Shown one piece after another: positions 1 through 8,824 of a DNA stretch of 64,000 nucleotides (positions are counted from its first letter, which is position 1; each line of letters begins with the position of its first letter). This stretch comes from Bizionia myxarmorum (GTDB taxonomy: Bacteria; Bacteroidota; Bacteroidia; Flavobacteriales; Flavobacteriaceae), in contig NZ_VSKK01000003.1 in the NCBI RefSeq assembly GCF_008086205.1, positions 1-64,000 of the forward strand. Direction: 5' to 3'. The notes beneath the pieces were generated by a model. It was not told where the DNA came from. It ran no database searches and saw nothing but the letters and a program-made list of their open reading frames with translations. Position numbers and translations under genes: made by a program.

Positions 1-328
1 TATATATATATATATAAATAGTTAATGGTGTATATGTATCTATTATATATACCAAATACAGTATACTTATTTTTCGTTGCCTGTGAAAATAGTAAAATTA
101 CTGAAAGCCACCTTAAGTCAATCCATAATGAAATCAAGTTTTAGCTTAAACTATCAAAATCAACGTTTAACAACTTGTTTGATTAATAATATTAGAATTT
201 GAGCAAGGATTTTTTGAATGTTTATTTATAAGAATAGTTGCGTGTTTGTTAAGGAGGATTTTCCACAACAAATACGCAACTACACTTGTTTAAGCATTAA
301 TCCGCACTTATTTTTATGCAATGTTAAT
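1..328. other. AT-rich intergenic region with TA run and repeat copy A
   Basis: No gene is seen here. The first 16 bases are a pure TA dinucleotide run. Positions 46-176 are the first copy of a direct repeat whose second copy lies at 1547-1672. The rest, 177-328, is plain AT-rich sequence after the stop of the GTPase gene on the minus strand. Confidence 0.6.
46..176. repeat. Direct repeat copy A flanking the GTPase gene
   Basis: This stretch matches 1547-1672 in the same orientation. The last 41 bases (136-176 against 1632-1672) are identical. The first part has scattered substitutions and small indels. Both copies contain the segment CCTGTGAAAATAGTAAAAT. The two copies bracket only the GTPase gene, which suggests a duplication made on insertion or a dispersed repeat that allowed recombination. 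Confidence 0.85.
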
Positions 329-1435
329 TTAAGTTGTTTCTATTTTCTTGAATGAATTAAATGTTTCGTGAGCTATTTCTTCTGCATCTTTAATCATATC
401 AGTGCCTATCCAAGATGTCATTTTAAATCCTATACCTGCTGCGATTATTGGACCAACAAAAGGAACCCATTTTGAAGCTGTTTTTGCTGCCAACGTTGTA
501 CCTAATTTTTTCAGCAACACCATTATTGCCTCTTTTCCACCGTATCTTGAGGTATATTGAAGGACTTTCGTAGCGATGAATTTAGCGCTTTTTTTATCTA
601 GCAGTTGCATACTATATTCTTGCTGTTCTGTATTAATTCCATAAATATTCTGAACTTGTTTTGACATTGCAATCATTAATGTGACGTCAACGCCAATGTC
701 GAGACCGGGAATGGGGTTTAGACCATTTGCAGCAGCAAGTGCAGAATAGCGAGAAACAATTTTGTCAGCAATTTTTCTTTTTTCTAAAAGTATTGTCTCA
801 CTTGTTATATTTATATCAGCTATGAATCTTTCCTTCTTAAAATTATTCAAGCTCGAATATATATCTTCTAACAATCTACTTAAATCGTATTCTGATGGAT
901 AATCAGAAGATGTTAAATAAATGCCCTTAACTCTATATCCTTTTAACATTTCTGTTAGATTGTTAAAGATGATACCATATGTTTCTCTTTCATTAACACC
1001 CCTTTTTAACCCTCTATCTACTGAAAAGTCCATTTTAGTCCTGACAGCGTAAACTGGTTTTTTTATACGGATTAATTCCTGCATTAAAAACAAATCGTCT
1101 TCGTAAAATCTATCAGCCGTGACTAAAATAACACAGTCAAAATCCTGAATATTAAATTCTTCTATATACTTTTCTTTTGGAAAATTAGTTGTAGAACATC
1201 CTGGTAAGTCATAAAACAATAGACCTCCGTGTTCAATTGGTTCTTTAACATTCATAGTGGTTTCAATTTCTCCTACTTCTGCAACTTCTTCTCCTGCTAT
1301 TGCATTAATTAGAGATGATTTTCCAGTACCGCTTCTACCAATAATTCCACACTTGATTTTTGCATTTTTAAAGCTTTCCAAATCTTCTTTTAATTTTTTT
1401 AATACATCGTTTAGTCCTAATTTATCGAATTCCAT
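329..1435 (-). CDS. IRG-like (immunity-related GTPase type) membrane-associated GTPase
   Basis: A 368-residue P-loop GTPase. The G1 motif GRSGTGKSS is at about residues 33-41, G3 DLPG at 76-79 and G4 TKMD at 133-136. The second half is helical and has a NPIPGLDIGVDVTLMI-type segment typical of interferon-inducible (IIGP/IRG) GTPases and their bacterial relatives. Near the C-terminus, about residues 310-340, is a hydrophobic Gly/Ala-rich stretch that could enter a membrane. The start is an ATG with a run of basic and acidic residues before the P-loop. It stands alone between two copies of a 130-bp direct repeat, so it is probably an acquired gene. The cellular role is not known; a stress or defence role is only a guess. 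Confidence 0.75.
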   Translation of the reverse strand: MEFDKLGLNDVLKKLKEDLESFKNAKIKCGIIGRSGTGKSSLINAIAGEEVAEVGEIETTMNVKEPIEHGGLLFYDLPGCSTTNFPKEKYIEEFNIQDFDCVILVTADRFYEDDLFLMQELIRIKKPVYAVRTKMDFSVDRGLKRGVNERETYGIIFNNLTEMLKGYRVKGIYLTSSDYPSEYDLSRLLEDIYSSLNNFKKERFIADINITSETILLEKRKIADKIVSRYSALAAANGLNPIPGLDIGVDVTLMIAMSKQVQNIYGINTEQQEYSMQLLDKKSAKFIATKVLQYTSRYGGKEAIMVLLKKLGTTLAAKTASKWVPFVGPIIAAGIGFKMTSWIGTDMIKDAEEIAHETFNSFKKIETT

Positions 1436-1546
1436 GTTTTACATTTATTAGTTATTGTTCTCTAAAGGTTTTGTTTGTTTAAAAAAGACCTCAAATTTCT
1501 TTGTCTTCTATTTTTTGCTTCATTTAAAGCCAATATAGGCTTATAG

Positions 1547-1672
1547 TATATACCAAAAACAGTATTTTATGGTCGCCTGTGAAAATAGTAAAATAACCGA
1601 GAGCCACATTACGGCATTCCGTAATGAAGATAAGTTTTAGCTTAAACTATCAAAATCAACGTTTAACAACTT
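1547..1672. repeat. Direct repeat copy B flanking the GTPase gene
   Basis: Second copy of the repeat at 46-176, same orientation, 41 identical bases at its right end. It lies between the start of the GTPase gene and the end of the tail-tube gene. It has no coding potential that I can see. Confidence 0.85.
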
Positions 1673-1690
1673 AAAATGTTGAATCAACAA

Positions 1691-2122
1691 CTAATTATGT
1701 TCTATAACCAAACCTTCATGGGTAATTTCAATGGTTTCTACAGCGGGTTCATTGGCATTGGCTTTTAAATCTGACCATTCTATTTTTACGGGAAAGGCAT
1801 TGTCTAAACGCCAAGATATAACGGGTTCTTGCACTTCATTTAGTAAGGAAATGGTGATGTTTCTGCGTTCAATTGTATTGAATGCTACGGTGTTCATCCA
1901 AGTGTAGAACTCATTATCACTGTCCATGATGGTTCTTTTTAAAATGACGTTGCTGTATTTTAGTTTTCCGGGCATTTTTTTGGGATCGGAATCTGGCGAA
2001 GAGCCTTCTCTAAAATGGATGGGTTCTGTGCTTATGGATAGCCCTGATACTTCTGTGAATGCTATACGGGTGCCGCCCCATTGTACGGAAAAGTGGTTGG
2101 TGGTAAGTGGATACTTGTTCAT
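1691..2122 (-). CDS. Phage / contractile-injection-system tail tube protein (gp19-like), orphan
   Basis: The protein begins MNKYPLTTNHFSVQWGG and continues with FTEVSGLSIS, an N-terminal pattern shared by T4 gp19-like tail tubes and the tube proteins of extracellular contractile injection systems. At about 143 residues it has the usual length. A longer frame begins at 2176, but its first 18 codons run into the CACGGATT repeat array, so I prefer the ATG at 2122. No sheath, baseplate, spike, AAA ATPase or capsid gene is present nearby, so it is an orphan here. It could be a remnant, a surface-expressed relic, or a part used by a system elsewhere in the genome. Confidence 0.75.
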   Translation of the reverse strand: MNKYPLTTNHFSVQWGGTRIAFTEVSGLSISTEPIHFREGSSPDSDPKKMPGKLKYSNVILKRTIMDSDNEFYTWMNTVAFNTIERRNITISLLNEVQEPVISWRLDNAFPVKIEWSDLKANANEPAVETIEITHEGLVIEHN

Positions 2123-2163
2123 AAAATGTTTGATTTTTAGGATTAGGTTGTGGATTTTTTTAG

Positions 2164-2331
2164 ACACGGATTTCACTGATTTTCACGGATTACTTGGTTT
2201 ATTTCAATTCTGTGGATTTGAATTTTTTGACACGGATTTCACGGATTACACGGATTACACGAACCCTCCTAACGGAGGGTGGGTTTCACGGATTTTCACT
2301 GATTACTTGGTTCTATTAAATTTCACGGATG
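2164..2331. repeat. Array of short CACGGATT-type units
   Basis: Units of the form CACGGATTT, CACTGATTT and CACGGATTA recur at 2164-2192, 2231-2261, 2285-2307 and 2322-2331, separated by unrelated short spacers. The units are 9-12 bases long and imperfect. The array sits just upstream of the tail-tube gene. Its function is unknown; such arrays are dispersed in some Bacteroidota genomes. Confidence 0.7.
2263..2280. repeat. GC-rich perfect inverted repeat inside the CACGGATT array
   Basis: ACCCTCC (2263-2269) and GGAGGGT (2274-2280) form a perfect 7-bp stem with a TAAC loop. It is strikingly GC-rich for this window. There is no T-run after it, so it is not a simple terminator. Confidence 0.65.
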
Positions 2332-2578
2332 CTATAGATTTCAAATTTGATTTAAATTTAAACTACAGTGATTTAGTGGATAGTAGAGGATGGGGGCGAA
2401 CCAAATTATAGTCGGAGTAGATTGGCTTTATATAACTCCGTAATATAGTTTGGCTAGTTAAAAATAGTGATAATATTTAAATTAGGCGCGCAAAAGCAGA
2501 TAATAAGGTGCTGTAGTTTAATGTTTTAAGGGGGATTGTTCAGCAGGGAAATTTCATAAAGCTTATTAACAAACTTTA

Positions 2579-3274
2579 TTAATTGGTGCTGAAATATTCT
2601 ATGTTATTGACAATAAGCGCCACAATACCGGCAAAAATGGCTATTTGGAGTAGGGCATTTAGAAGAATGAAAATTGGTTTCTTGCGGGTTGTAAATACGC
2701 GGCTGTTCCAAAAAAATATGAGGGCTACAAATAGCACAAAGCCATAACCGCCCAGGATGTCTCCCCAAATACTGATGATTATATCATTTACTACTGTTAT
2801 GGCAATAAATAGGGAGGTGGCGATATAAATAAGGGATACGAGGTGTTTGGAAAAGCTTTTTTCTACACGGAAAAAGCTGATATAGGAGATGCTGATAAAA
2901 AAGGGATATAGAAAGATCCAGAAAGCATATTGGACGGCTAGATTATCTAATTTTAGTTCTATTCCTAAAATTTCATCTGTTACAAAAGCCACGTGAAGTG
3001 CCACAACGGCTATACCATAGACTAAAATTTGACCGGGGCTGGCATGATACTTTCGAAAGCCGTTATGGTAATTATTTACTATGGATTTGGGGTTTTTAAG
3101 AACTTTTAAAATGGTTGCAAAACCCGAACGTTCCATGGAGAAAAAGTTGGTAACCAAATCAACGAGCAGGGTTAGGGTATGGGTTTTCTTTTCAGAATAT
3201 TTCTGTCCGCAATGGCTGCAGTAATTACCTGCTACGGCTGTTTGGCAAATGGAACAGGTTTTTTCTGGATTCAT
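2579..3274 (-). CDS. DUF3667 family zinc-ribbon membrane protein
   Basis: The N-terminus carries a zinc ribbon with C7-x2-C10 and C19-x2-C22, followed by a conserved amphipathic stretch (FFSMERSGFATILKVLKNP) and about four transmembrane helices. This order is that of DUF3667 proteins, common in Bacteroidota and of unknown function. The 231-residue length fits. It starts with ATG and is followed 77 bases upstream by the DUF2914 gene on the same strand. No close partner suggests a pathway. Confidence 0.8.
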   Translation of the reverse strand: MNPEKTCSICQTAVAGNYCSHCGQKYSEKKTHTLTLLVDLVTNFFSMERSGFATILKVLKNPKSIVNNYHNGFRKYHASPGQILVYGIAVVALHVAFVTDEILGIELKLDNLAVQYAFWIFLYPFFISISYISFFRVEKSFSKHLVSLIYIATSLFIAITVVNDIIISIWGDILGGYGFVLFVALIFFWNSRVFTTRKKPIFILLNALLQIAIFAGIVALIVNNIEYFSTN

Positions 3275-3351
3275 GATGTGCTTGGTTTGGTTTCAAGGTT
3301 TGGCATATAAGATACTTACATTATAATAAACCACTGGATTGAAGCCTGATA

Positions 3352-4473
3352 TTAAAAGGTTCGCTTTACAAGACGCTTGGGTTTTAAATTGGGATCGGTG
3401 ATTATTTCAAAGTCTATAACGCCTATTAATAAACCGTCGTCTGTTATAACATCTACTTTCCATAATCCGGGGCTTACGTTTTCTTTGAAGGTATAGCCAC
3501 GGAATCCTTCATTTCGGCCGCCGGTGATGTTGTAGCCAATTTCATCTGTAATATCCCATGATTCCGTTTGTGTATTATAGGCTTTCCAACGGTGAATAAC
3601 TGATTTTTTAATTTCGGTTGGTGCAAATATGGAGGTGAATACGTATACGTTTTCATTGGGTTGCTGGATGAATTCTATTCGGTGATCTCGCCAAAACACA
3701 TACCAATCATCGCGCTCATAGGTTACTACATATTTATTGTCTACTTTTTCAATGTTGTGTGCTACCATACCCGCATCTAAAGCCAAAGGAACCGGTGGAA
3801 TAAGATTGAAATAATAGAATAAATTAATGGTAATATACATGGTTATTATGATGCCGATTAATTTTCCTAGGCGTATTTCTTCCTGTGTGCTCGGGCTTTT
3901 TCTATAGATAATGGTTATTAACAAGAGGGTAATACTTAAACTAACCAAACCCGAAATAATGAAAACGGTGCTATTCATTTCTTTAAAGATAACCGGTATC
4001 ATAAAGGTGAAAAACGTGAAACTGATAAAAAAGTAGACGCTAAATTGCAGGTATTTATTGGAGATTCGCTTTTTAAGAATTTCGTTAGCAAATAGCAAGG
4101 CTAATAAAATTACGAAGAATGATATGGTTTTTGAAAGGGACACACTTCGGGAAAAATAAATAACATAAGCGCTGGAAAGTCCACCGAAGAAAAACTGAAT
4201 GGCTAGTGGGAAATATTCTTCAAAACGTTCTAGAAAGGTGTTTTTCCATTTGCCGTCATCCGCTAAATTATAGAGATACAACACAATGGTTAAGGAGGTC
4301 ATGTGAGAACATAGAATGGTTAAATCGTAAGTGCGATCTATACGCCCAAGCGTTAAGGTATCAAAGATGAAACCACCTGTAAAGAAGAGGATGGGTGCAT
4401 ATTTGGAGTGCTGCCGAATAAATTTTCGGAAGCCACTATTTCGAAACTTAACAAATGTTCTTTTTAAACTCAT
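3352..4473 (-). CDS. Multi-spanning membrane protein with C-terminal DUF2914 domain
   Basis: About seven transmembrane helices fill residues 30-230. The last 110 residues form a soluble domain with the pattern HRWKAYN, then GRNEGFRGYTFKENVSPG and WKVDVITDDG, which is the DUF2914 signature. The domain probably lies outside the cytoplasmic membrane. The function of the family is not known. The gene is alone, with short AT-rich flanks. Confidence 0.75.
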   Translation of the reverse strand: MSLKRTFVKFRNSGFRKFIRQHSKYAPILFFTGGFIFDTLTLGRIDRTYDLTILCSHMTSLTIVLYLYNLADDGKWKNTFLERFEEYFPLAIQFFFGGLSSAYVIYFSRSVSLSKTISFFVILLALLFANEILKKRISNKYLQFSVYFFISFTFFTFMIPVIFKEMNSTVFIISGLVSLSITLLLITIIYRKSPSTQEEIRLGKLIGIIITMYITINLFYYFNLIPPVPLALDAGMVAHNIEKVDNKYVVTYERDDWYVFWRDHRIEFIQQPNENVYVFTSIFAPTEIKKSVIHRWKAYNTQTESWDITDEIGYNITGGRNEGFRGYTFKENVSPGLWKVDVITDDGLLIGVIDFEIITDPNLKPKRLVKRTF

Positions 4474-4653
4474 TTTTAGATATTGCCGCTCAATTTATAA
4501 AAAAGTTGGCATTTATTATGGGTACTTATTAAATTTTTAAATGTCACGTGGGTTTATTAGTTGCAAAGCAAAGCTTGTGCCATTAACAAGGCGCCAATGG
4601 CCATAAAAACGGTATAAATATAATTTAAAAAAGCATTGTTTTAATAAGAATTC

Positions 4654-5460
4654 TTATTTTTTGCGACCCGTGAAGTGTTCCATGGTTTTATAAATTCCTA
4701 AAACATCGCCTGTAAACCAATCGAACATATTTATGGACATAATGGCTTGGCCAAAACGCGTTAATCTGTAAATATAGCCCGGAATGGTTACCATACGTTT
4801 GTTGGTTTCTATGGCTTTTATAATGGTGAGTGAGGCCGCTTCAGGATCTAGAATGGGAATTTTAGATTGTACGCCGTCAAACATTCCCGTATGAATATAA
4901 TAGGGCATAATAGTAGTAACGTGAATGTCTTTTTTGAGTTCTTTCATTTCCAAGCGCAAACTATCAGACCACCCAATTAAAGCCCATTTGCTAGCAGCAT
5001 AAACGGACATTTTTGGATTGGAGATGAGTCCGCCGGAAGAGGCAATATTACAGATGTGGCCGGAGTTTTGTTGCATCATATCCTCTAGAAAGACTTTGGA
5101 AATATGCATGGGTGCCAAACTGTTAATTTGCATGGTACTGTTTATTTCCTTTTCGTCATGTTCATGAAAAAACTTACCAACAATAATTCCGGCGTTATTG
5201 ATAATAACATCTACCACGCCAACTTCTTGCTTCACTTTTATGGCGGTTTCTTGAACTTGTTGGTTATTGGAAATATCTAATTTATAGCTATAAAGGGCTG
5301 GGTTGTTTGAAAATTCGGTTAGGGTTGTATCCATATTGCTTTGGCTAATATCCCAGATAATTACTCGGGCCTGACGCTCCAACATGAGGCGTGTCATGAT
5401 TTTTCCAATTCCAGATGCGCCGCCAGTGATTAATACCGTTTTTCCTTTTAAATTTTTCAT
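4654..5460 (-). CDS. SDR family NAD(P)-dependent oxidoreductase
   Basis: A classical short-chain dehydrogenase. The cofactor motif TGGASGIG is at residues 12-19, NNAG at 88-91, a catalytic Ser at 141-142 and YxxxK (Y154, K158). D37 after the second strand hints at NAD rather than NADP use. The C-terminal extension after residue 200 (two hydrophobic stretches) resembles membrane-associated SDRs acting on lipids or retinol-like substrates, but the substrate cannot be read from sequence. The 180-base gap upstream of the DUF2914 gene stop separates it from its neighbours. Confidence 0.9.
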   Translation of the reverse strand: MKNLKGKTVLITGGASGIGKIMTRLMLERQARVIIWDISQSNMDTTLTEFSNNPALYSYKLDISNNQQVQETAIKVKQEVGVVDVIINNAGIIVGKFFHEHDEKEINSTMQINSLAPMHISKVFLEDMMQQNSGHICNIASSGGLISNPKMSVYAASKWALIGWSDSLRLEMKELKKDIHVTTIMPYYIHTGMFDGVQSKIPILDPEAASLTIIKAIETNKRMVTIPGYIYRLTRFGQAIMSINMFDWFTGDVLGIYKTMEHFTGRKK

Positions 5461-5625
5461 GAGATTTGGGTGTGTAAGAGTTGCTTTAAGTAGTTGTTTT
5501 TTTGGTGAAATAATTCTTTAAATTTATAAATAAAAGTTCGGGAAATAGTCTGTTTATGAGCGGTAATTCAATATAGGTTACTAACTGCAAATATACGTTT
5601 GCTAGTACTTTATTTTTAATTGTTT

Positions 5626-6186
5626 TTACTTGGCGTAATTGCCGGTCCAGTTGGCATTATCATCGAATAAATTATGACCATTTTCACCATCAGAGCATAA
5701 AAATTTTCCAGTCCATTCACCATCCAAATTAAATAAATTATAATTGGATTTCGCACGCACAAAATAGCCCATCCATTCACTGTCCATATTATAAAATAAA
5801 TAAACGTCTTCACTGGCATAAACCAACATGCCTATAACATCTGCCGATTCATTAAATAAGTGTTTTCCGTTCCAAGAACCGAATTGTGGATTTAGTCTGG
5901 CGTTGTATTTTGGGTTTATTTTTGAATTGAATTTGGGATTTAAACTAGAGGTATATTTAGGGTTGATACTCGAGGAATAGGTTGGATTTACAGCAGATGA
6001 ATACTTTGGATTTATGTTGGAGCTATACTTGGGGTTTATTTGAGAATTGTATTTAGGATTGATGCTGGAATTATATTTCGGATTTAAACTTGAGGTGTAT
6101 TTCGGATTCTGATTTGAGGGAATAAATTGGGCATGCAAAGGTATTGAGGCAAGTAAGAGCAGGTAAATTAGGTGTTTTAAGTTCAT
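5626..6186 (-). CDS. Secreted protein with ten NPKY-type octapeptide repeats
   Basis: A signal peptide (residues 1-20, ending HAQ) is followed by about ten tandem octapeptides of the form N-P-K-Y-x-S-x-I/L (residues 25-105). The last 80 residues contain about three looser repeats around NLF-x-L-D-G-E-W-x-G. The codons vary between repeats, so the repeat is kept at protein level. I do not recognise a family. The CHAP amidase gene starts 12 bases upstream on the same strand, so the two are probably co-transcribed and act at the cell surface. A frame-shadow at 5616-5819 is not a gene. Confidence 0.7.
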   Translation of the reverse strand: MNLKHLIYLLLLASIPLHAQFIPSNQNPKYTSSLNPKYNSSINPKYNSQINPKYSSNINPKYSSAVNPTYSSSINPKYTSSLNPKFNSKINPKYNARLNPQFGSWNGKHLFNESADVIGMLVYASEDVYLFYNMDSEWMGYFVRAKSNYNLFNLDGEWTGKFLCSDGENGHNLFDDNANWTGNYAK

Positions 6187-6198
6187 GGTTATTAATTT

Positions 6199-6783
6199 CT
6201 ATTTGCGCAACCAACCTAAAATTTGATTATTGTTTATGCGCCATGTTCCGTTGTCGTTAATCAATTTAAACGTTTCTCTAGAACTAGCGAAAGGATCTGG
6301 ATTTTGCTGAATTATTTCTATTTCATTGTCTTTTACTTTGGAAATAATAGATACATGACCATAGGAATTTAGCGGTGTGCCTTTATAAACGATTAAATCG
6401 TTAACACTTGGTTTTGATTGGCTCGGATTTGAGAATTGTGTTAAGTTTCGCTGTTTATTAATCTGTCCATCTTTAATATTGGGATTAAAAAAGCTTTTGG
6501 CGTGACCATAACTATCGGGCATTTTATGATTTAAATGCTCATAATAATAGCGCTTAACAAATTCCACACATTGAAATTTTAATCCTAAATTATAACCATC
6601 TTTTGTTACCCGACGCCCTTTTACATGACCAACAGAGCCGTTATAATAAACCGCCACGCCATTTAGGCTATCCACTTCTTCACCAATTTCATATTTCTGC
6701 ATAAGGTTTAACTGTCCCGAAGCATAAAATGCGACGCTTGTTAAGGCCAAAAAGGCTACGATAAGGATGATGCGTTTTTTCAA
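6199..6783 (-). CDS. Secreted CHAP-domain amidase / peptidase
   Basis: An N-terminal signal or anchor segment (residues 5-22) precedes a CHAP domain. C72 in FQCVEFVKRYYY and H143 in YGHVSII form the expected Cys-His pair, and the middle part has the typical NDLIVYKG turn. Such enzymes cut peptidoglycan cross-links or the amide between muramic acid and alanine. The gene lies 12 bases ahead of the NPKY repeat protein. It may remodel the wall or act as an effector; sequence alone does not decide. Confidence 0.8.
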   Translation of the reverse strand: MKKRIILIVAFLALTSVAFYASGQLNLMQKYEIGEEVDSLNGVAVYYNGSVGHVKGRRVTKDGYNLGLKFQCVEFVKRYYYEHLNHKMPDSYGHAKSFFNPNIKDGQINKQRNLTQFSNPSQSKPSVNDLIVYKGTPLNSYGHVSIISKVKDNEIEIIQQNPDPFASSRETFKLINDNGTWRINNNQILGWLRK

Positions 6784-6848
6784 GATACTTTTTAATTTAT
6801 AGGTTTATTTAATAAATTATGTTGCTTACGTTTTCTTTAGATACCATT

Positions 6849-7790
6849 TTAATATAGTCTGTTCCAAAATTTAGTAATCGTTGTAAGTCTGTTTAATTTT
6901 CCCATGTCAGTTAAGGATGGCAGGGCTATTTCCGTTCTTCTTTTATTAATTTCCATAACATTAATTACTTTAGGTTTGTGTTTAAAAGCGAAATACCCAA
7001 AATTTTCAAACTTATTTTTTCCAAACGCAGCTTCAAAATCGGAGATGGTGGCGAAATGCTCATTATATAAATTTCCCGTTTTAATTTGCTCCAATAATAA
7101 TGCCGAATAGGATTGATTAGGTTGACTGTAATGATGAATAAATAGGACTATTGGCATGCCAGCTGACATATTAGCGTTTGCTATTTTATCATGCATTTGG
7201 TTGGTGTCAATGCCAATGAGTTTTTCGCCAGGAAATCCATAGGTTGCCGTAATTTCTATTAGCTTCTCAACTTGTTTTTTATTTAATGTTTCCCAATCTC
7301 GACCAATTTTATTTCTTTTAAAAAGAATAGCTTCATAATACCGTTCTCTTATTTCTTGATCTTGTTGAAACATCTCGGTTATCATGTTTCTCACTTCCCA
7401 GTTTATGGATTCTTTATAACTATTTTCTAATCTATCTTTTTCTTTCTCGATTTCTTTTAGAAAATCTGCATATTGAAAACGGGAAATATTTTCTATCCTA
7501 TTTATCTGATTCCATTTTAATCCTTGCTGGATGCCACGCCTTATGAAATAATCTAGTTTCAAAGAATCTTTGGCAAAGGCCGCAATTTCAATAGCGTTAT
7601 AACAATCTCTGGCAAATACAAAATGGAAATTTTCAAATGTGGTATAATAACTATTTAGGCTGGCTTCCGGTTGGTTGTCTGCCAGCAATAGTTTACCGGT
7701 GTTAATTCCTTTGTAATAATCCAAGTAATTTTGAGAGCATAATACATTCGGAAGTACAGTAAGTAATATAATCCAGTATTTAAACTTCAT
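6849..7790 (-). CDS. Secreted protein of unknown function, DUF6624-like
   Basis: A 313-residue protein with a signal peptide (MKFKYWIILLTVLPNVLCSQ). Residues 140-260 contain conserved-looking segments TATYGFPGEKLIG and MPIVLFIHHYSQ, which recall DUF6624 proteins. That family has no known activity. It lies 65 bases upstream of the CHAP amidase gene on the same strand and may share its transcript. Assignment to the DUF is from memory of the pattern and not certain. Confidence 0.6.
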   Translation of the reverse strand: MKFKYWIILLTVLPNVLCSQNYLDYYKGINTGKLLLADNQPEASLNSYYTTFENFHFVFARDCYNAIEIAAFAKDSLKLDYFIRRGIQQGLKWNQINRIENISRFQYADFLKEIEKEKDRLENSYKESINWEVRNMITEMFQQDQEIRERYYEAILFKRNKIGRDWETLNKKQVEKLIEITATYGFPGEKLIGIDTNQMHDKIANANMSAGMPIVLFIHHYSQPNQSYSALLLEQIKTGNLYNEHFATISDFEAAFGKNKFENFGYFAFKHKPKVINVMEINKRRTEIALPSLTDMGKLNRLTTITKFWNRLY

Positions 7791-7928
7791 GTCATTCTTT
7801 TGAAATGTTAAAAGTAAAAATAGGTATTTTATTTAGAGTATCCTTATGGGTTTCCATAACCACAATTGATTTTTTGAAGATAGGCTAGGGAAGAGTTGTA
7901 ATTTTTAGAAGCGTATTAAAAGAAAAAA

Positions 7929-7957
7929 GACCTCACTTAAAAAGTGAGGCTTTTTTA
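7929..7957. terminator. Terminator hairpin after pldA
   Basis: CCTCACTT (7931-7938) pairs with AAGTGAGG (7942-7949) around an AAA loop. There is an A-run before and a T-run after, so it can act in both directions. It lies 15 bases past the pldA stop on the minus strand. Confidence 0.85.
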
Positions 7958-7971
7958 AAATTTGAAAAAGC

Positions 7972-8811
7972 TTATTTTATTTTGGGTTTCAGAAAATCTA
8001 ATTCCCCTGTTTTAATAACGTAGCCTATGCGAACCATACTTTCAAATTGCGAATAGTTTACTAAACTTTCACCATTTCCGAGATACCATTCTAACATAAT
8101 ATATTGATTTTTTGAATTAAATGGATTGTAATATAATCGGGATCTTAATGAGCCTTGTAAATTCCATTCCAGTCCTTTTCTTGCACTTACTTCCAAGAGC
8201 AATTTGTTTGGAATGAAATCATGAGCAACTGTAATTTCTGTAATACCGATATAATCAAATAAATCTGGGTTATCCTCTTTATAACCAAAAGGCGCCCATA
8301 TTTCGGCCGTGATCAGCGTCTTTGGGTTTAAAGCTGTAGCATATTTTAAGTTTAAGCTATTCCAACTTCTAGAGAATATACTGTCCCTTCCATTCGAGTT
8401 GTGGTTAAACATTAATGTTGCTAATCCTTTTACATGTTTGTCTTTATCATAAATAAATTTTGCTAACCCGGCAGATGGATTAAAATTTATTTCTTGAAAA
8501 GGACTAGAAAATTCGTAAATGTTCCAGAATGATTTTTGGGTATAGGTAATAAAAAGGTACGTTTCCCATGGCAGTGCATCACGCGTTACCATTTGCTTAA
8601 AGCTTATTTGATATTTAGCGTCTGCTGTTTTAGATTCAATATCTTTATTGGTAGGTATTCCCGTAATAAAATAATTGTCCTTATGGATGGAAAACGCAGG
8701 TATTTCTTGAATCCCATTTTGTATTTCTTCCTGGGTCTGGGTTTGCGCTTGTAAGTTTGAATTAAAAATATACGTTCCTATTAAAAGAATGATTAGTAGT
8801 GGGTATTTCAT
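7972..8811 (-). CDS. pldA: Outer membrane phospholipase A (OMPLA)
   Basis: The catalytic region reads HNSNGRDS then SRSWN, with H137, S139 and N151. The spacing is the same as H142, S144 and N156 of E. coli OMPLA. A signal peptide (residues 1-22) and amphipathic beta strands fit a 12-stranded barrel, and the length of 279 is normal. The enzyme hydrolyses phospholipids that appear in the outer leaflet of the outer membrane. A strong hairpin terminator follows the gene. A 14-bp perfect palindrome lies just upstream of the start (8825-8838). Confidence 0.92.
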   Translation of the reverse strand: MKYPLLIILLIGTYIFNSNLQAQTQTQEEIQNGIQEIPAFSIHKDNYFITGIPTNKDIESKTADAKYQISFKQMVTRDALPWETYLFITYTQKSFWNIYEFSSPFQEINFNPSAGLAKFIYDKDKHVKGLATLMFNHNSNGRDSIFSRSWNSLNLKYATALNPKTLITAEIWAPFGYKEDNPDLFDYIGITEITVAHDFIPNKLLLEVSARKGLEWNLQGSLRSRLYYNPFNSKNQYIMLEWYLGNGESLVNYSQFESMVRIGYVIKTGELDFLKPKIK

Positions 8812-8824
8812 GTTGATTTTATGT

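Noticed and set aside
2164-2331. Possible CRISPR array
   Set aside because: Units are only 9-12 bases, uneven and imperfect, with no regular spacers and no cas genes.
1926-2411. A 161-codon plus-strand ORF with TDFTDFHG repeats
   Set aside because: Half is the complement of the tail-tube gene and half the CACGGATT array; no family features.
5870-6120. 24-base repeats as a CRISPR-like or satellite array
   Set aside because: The repeats stay in frame, differ in synonymous bases and encode the NPKY octapeptides of a secreted protein.
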